A stretch of 33,566 bases of DNA, taken from the NCBI GenBank assembly GCA_024958715.1, contig JANWUS010000011.1:1-33566 (forward strand), written 5' to 3'. Of this stretch, positions 31,978-33,566 are shown piece by piece. This stretch comes from Cyanobium sp. FGCU52. GTDB lineage: Bacteria > Cyanobacteriota > Cyanobacteriia > PCC-6307 > Cyanobiaceae. Made by a program: the position numbers and the translations under genes. Position 1 is the stretch's first letter, and each line of letters opens with the position of its first letter. The notes beneath the pieces were generated by a model. That model made no database searches. It was not told where the DNA came from and worked only from the letters and a program-made list of their open reading frames with translations.

Positions 31978-32787
31978 ATGGATTTCCCTTCGCGCGATTC
32001 CTCCTTTTGTTCCGCATTGGAGGCCACCATTAATCAGCGTTATGATACCACGATGTATGACTTGCTGACGCGCGATTTCAACCGTGGCAGCGATTACACG
32101 AACTATGGCTACTGGGCTCCCGGCATTGACAATGCCAAAGATGCTGGTGACCGGCTGATGCAGGAGCTGCTTTCCGCGATCCCCGCCAAGAGCGGCTCCA
32201 TACTTGATGTCGCATGTGGCAAGGGAGAGACTTCAAAATATCTGACCCGTCACTATTCGCCTGCCCGGATCACGGGTATCAACATCTCTGAGAAGCAGCT
32301 AGCCAGCTGTCGTGCCAATGTGCCGGAGGCAATCTTTCTGAGAATGGATGCCGTCAGCCTTGGCTTTGAGGCTAATGCGTTCGATGCGGTCATCTGTGTA
32401 GAAGCGGCCTTCCACTTCAACACCCGCCAACGCTTTCTAGGCGAGGCCTTGCGTGTTCTTCGCCCTGGTGGCTATCTCGTCCTCAGCGACATTCTTGTCA
32501 GCAGAGACGTGGTCAGGTACCACGGCCGTACCGTCGCGGAGAATTTTGTCGAGGGGCCTGAGCACTATGGCAGCATCCTGCAGTCCGTCGGGTTTCTGCC
32601 CAAGTCCGTCGTGGATGCGACGGAGCCCTGCTGGCACGGCCACTTCCGCCAGGCTGTGATATTCGGCCACGAGCAACTCCTGCGCGGACGCCTCTCGAGC
32701 GAGGACCTGAAGCGTCGGCTAGAAGTCTACTACCAGCGTCTTGAGTACACTGCTCACTACCTTCTGGTTGCTGCGCAAAAAACCTGA
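31978..32787 (+). CDS. SAM-dependent methyltransferase (McyJ-like O-methyltransferase)
   Basis: A 269-residue class I methyltransferase. The SAM-binding motif I is SILDVACGKGETSKYL (around residues 75-90). Supporting motifs are INISEKQLASC, FDAVICVEAAFHFNTR and LRPGGYLVLSDIL. The wording, including YGYWAPG before the domain, resembles the O-methyltransferases of cyanobacterial natural-product clusters such as McyJ of microcystin. It would methylate a hydroxyl or carboxyl of a small molecule. I chose ATG 31978; a GTG at 31960 would add six residues. It is transcribed away from the sulfotransferase and ends a cluster-like block before IS debris. Membership in the lipid pathway is likely from context, but the methylated position cannot be predicted. 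Confidence 0.8.
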   Translation: MDFPSRDSSFCSALEATINQRYDTTMYDLLTRDFNRGSDYTNYGYWAPGIDNAKDAGDRLMQELLSAIPAKSGSILDVACGKGETSKYLTRHYSPARITGINISEKQLASCRANVPEAIFLRMDAVSLGFEANAFDAVICVEAAFHFNTRQRFLGEALRVLRPGGYLVLSDILVSRDVVRYHGRTVAENFVEGPEHYGSILQSVGFLPKSVVDATEPCWHGHFRQAVIFGHEQLLRGRLSSEDLKRRLEVYYQRLEYTAHYLLVAAQKT

Positions 32788-32957
32788 TCCGAGCCCTTTG
32801 ATCTGCTGCGGGTGGGATGCGGCCGGTAGGCACAGTTCCTCCTACATCGCGACCCTCCAGCACGCTTACCTAGCGCCGCCTGAGTACAGCCAACCCGGCC
32901 TTCAGGTTCTGCTCCTTCCCCGCTGTTCCGACGCGTCCCTGGCTCAGCCCTCCGCCG

Positions 32958-33104
32958 TCACCGGCTGCAGATCTGCGCTGAAACAGTGAGGCACCGCTGC
33001 CGTTCACCGAGATTCACACGGCCGCACTGGCCGCACCGCAGCGACACCTGCCGCGCCAGAATGATATCGGCGATCCCTTGGAGTTCCCCTGATTTCGTGG
33101 ACAT
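32958..33104 (-). CDS. Possible 48-residue protein with CxxC motif
   Basis: The frame runs from ATG 33104 to the stop at 32958-32960 and encodes a short basic peptide with RCGQCGRVN in the middle and single cysteines later. It begins 3 bases after the stop of the upstream fragment, as coupled genes do. I know no firm family. A Com-like zinc-finger regulator was considered, but the second CxxC is missing. It may be a decayed gene. Confidence 0.2.
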   Translation of the reverse strand: MSTKSGELQGIADIILARQVSLRCGQCGRVNLGERQRCLTVSAQICSR

Positions 33105-33107
33105 CGA

Positions 33108-33257
33108 TCAGGGGTTCACAGGGGTGAGTGTACAGGCAGCGATGAACTGCTGCTCATAGTCGATCGGCACCCGCGCATAGAACAAAACCATGCCGTGACC
33201 TGGAACAAGCTCTTGCCCATCGATTGGAACGATAGCCCTTGCGACCTTTTGTTTTCT
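33108..33257 (-). pseudogene. C-terminal gene fragment truncated near an IS
   Basis: A 49-codon open frame with no start codon, bounded upstream by TAA at 33258-33260. It reads like a genuine protein end (ARAIVPIDGQELVPGHGMVL, then YARVPIDYEQQF), with amphipathic beta-strand character. It lies 37 bases from the IS boundary, so the 5' part was probably lost with the insertion. The family is not recognised. Confidence 0.35.
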
Positions 33258-33294
33258 TTATTTCTTTTGGGGGCAAATGAATCAATTCCCAAGT

Positions 33295-33310
33295 AGGGTC
33301 TCCTGAGAAA
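33295..33310. repeat. IS terminal inverted repeat (right copy)
   Basis: AGGGTCTCCTGAGAAA is the reverse complement of 306-321 with one mismatch. Sequence outside this point (CAATTCCCAAGT) does not match the flank of the left copy, which fixes the boundary. Confidence 0.6.
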
Positions 33311-33323
33311 CTAAAACGTTGTT

Positions 33324-33566
33324 TCAGCCGGCAGAAACAGCGGGTCCGGACCAGCGTATCGGTTGATGTTCAGGTGATGACTGTTGTAGTCTAAGCAGCT
33401 TCGGATGTGGGTTCCAGGCCGCTTTATGGAGCAGGAGAAGCTGCAGCCAGTAGGCCATAAGGCCAAAAAGAAGCTCCAAGAGCTTCTGGAGGTTCATGAC
33501 AAGCACGTTCGACGCAATCGCTGAACCCTGGGTGGTTGCGAGCTTCTCCCGGATCAGACCCAATCC
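33324..33566 (-). CDS. IS5-like transposase, C-terminal part (partial at window edge)
   Basis: 80 residues are visible and the frame is still open at the edge, so this is a 5'-truncated view of a longer gene. GLIREKLATTQGSAIASNVL and the following VMNLQKLLELLF stretch are typical of the C-terminal helices of cyanobacterial IS5-type DDE transposases. The aspartate and glutamate of the core cannot be judged from the visible part. A tail of about 30 residues after LLLLHKAAW is longer than I would expect. Whether this copy is active is unknown. Confidence 0.6.
   Translation of the reverse strand, partial: GLGLIREKLATTQGSAIASNVLVMNLQKLLELLFGLMAYWLQLLLLHKAAWNPHPKLLRLQQSSPEHQPIRWSGPAVSAG

Larger units (their letters stand above)
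32788..33294. other. Intergenic region with decayed gene remnants
   Basis: There is no intact gene. On the minus strand a fragment at 33108-33257 is followed 3 bases later by a 48-codon frame at 32958-33104 containing LRCGQCGRVN, a possible single zinc-knuckle pair. The IS boundary at 33295 lies directly upstream, so the IS may have destroyed a small operon. The remainder shows no recognisable structure. Confidence 0.4.
33295..33566 (-). mobile_element. 3' end of an IS5-type insertion sequence, cut by the window edge
   Basis: It begins with the terminal repeat AGGGTCTCCTGAGAAA (33295-33310), followed 13 bases later by the stop of a minus-strand transposase frame open to the window end. It has the same orientation as the copy at 1-321, so the two edges carry complementary halves of one element type in direct repeat. 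Confidence 0.65.

Noticed and set aside
1-33566. CRISPR array, tRNA or rRNA genes
   Set aside because: No regularly spaced repeats and no tRNA- or rRNA-like sequence were seen on either strand.

Overview
The window is GC-rich bacterial DNA that carries at least nine copies of the palindrome GCGATCGC (HIP1). They lie at 10062, 11702, 12063, 12554, 14742, 14778, 16128, 18621 and 25336. About one would be expected by chance, so the host is very probably a cyanobacterium. McyJ-like methyltransferase wording, a CurM-like sulfotransferase and IS5-type transposase fragments agree with this. Both window edges lie inside copies of what looks like the same insertion sequence, so this may be a contig bounded by IS repeats, or an IS-flanked island.

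Layout. 1-806: IS end, inverted-repeat debris and no convincing gene. 807-1298 (+): small RTX-like calcium-binding protein with a G10 tract. 1518-14824 (-): a run transcribed right to left: a 2811-residue PUFA-synthase-type megasynthase, an amidohydrolase, a secreted alpha/beta hydrolase and two family III CoA-transferases. 15192-16067 (-): an Fe(II)/2-oxoglutarate enzyme that reads as a SyrB2-type radical halogenase rather than a hydroxylase. 16382-21697 (+): TPR/degenerate-EAL protein, alpha/beta hydrolase, propeller-like protein and an unusual acyltransferase. 21754-31560 (-): ACP-sulfotransferase, bicupin, PqqD/M50-like membrane protein coupled to an HlyD-type adaptor, and a second megasynthase (KS-AT-DH-PPTase). 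31978-32787 (+): SAM methyltransferase. 32788-33566: gene remnants, then the second IS copy.

Working model (inference). The two megasynthases form an iterative Pfa/Hgl-like lipid synthase. Between them they provide two KS, two AT, KR, two DH regions, two nitronate-monooxygenase-type domains likely to act as enoyl reductase, one ACP, and their own phosphopantetheinyl transferase. The halogenase, the ACP-sulfotransferase, the methyltransferase and the release or transfer enzymes (alpha/beta hydrolase, CoA-transferase pair, acyltransferase) would tailor the chain. The HlyD/M50-like pair would help export. The combination of PUFA-type synthase, radical halogenase and sulfotransferase is what a chlorosulfolipid pathway would need. 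A CurM-like terminal-alkene product is the main alternative. I do not recognise this gene set as a described cluster.
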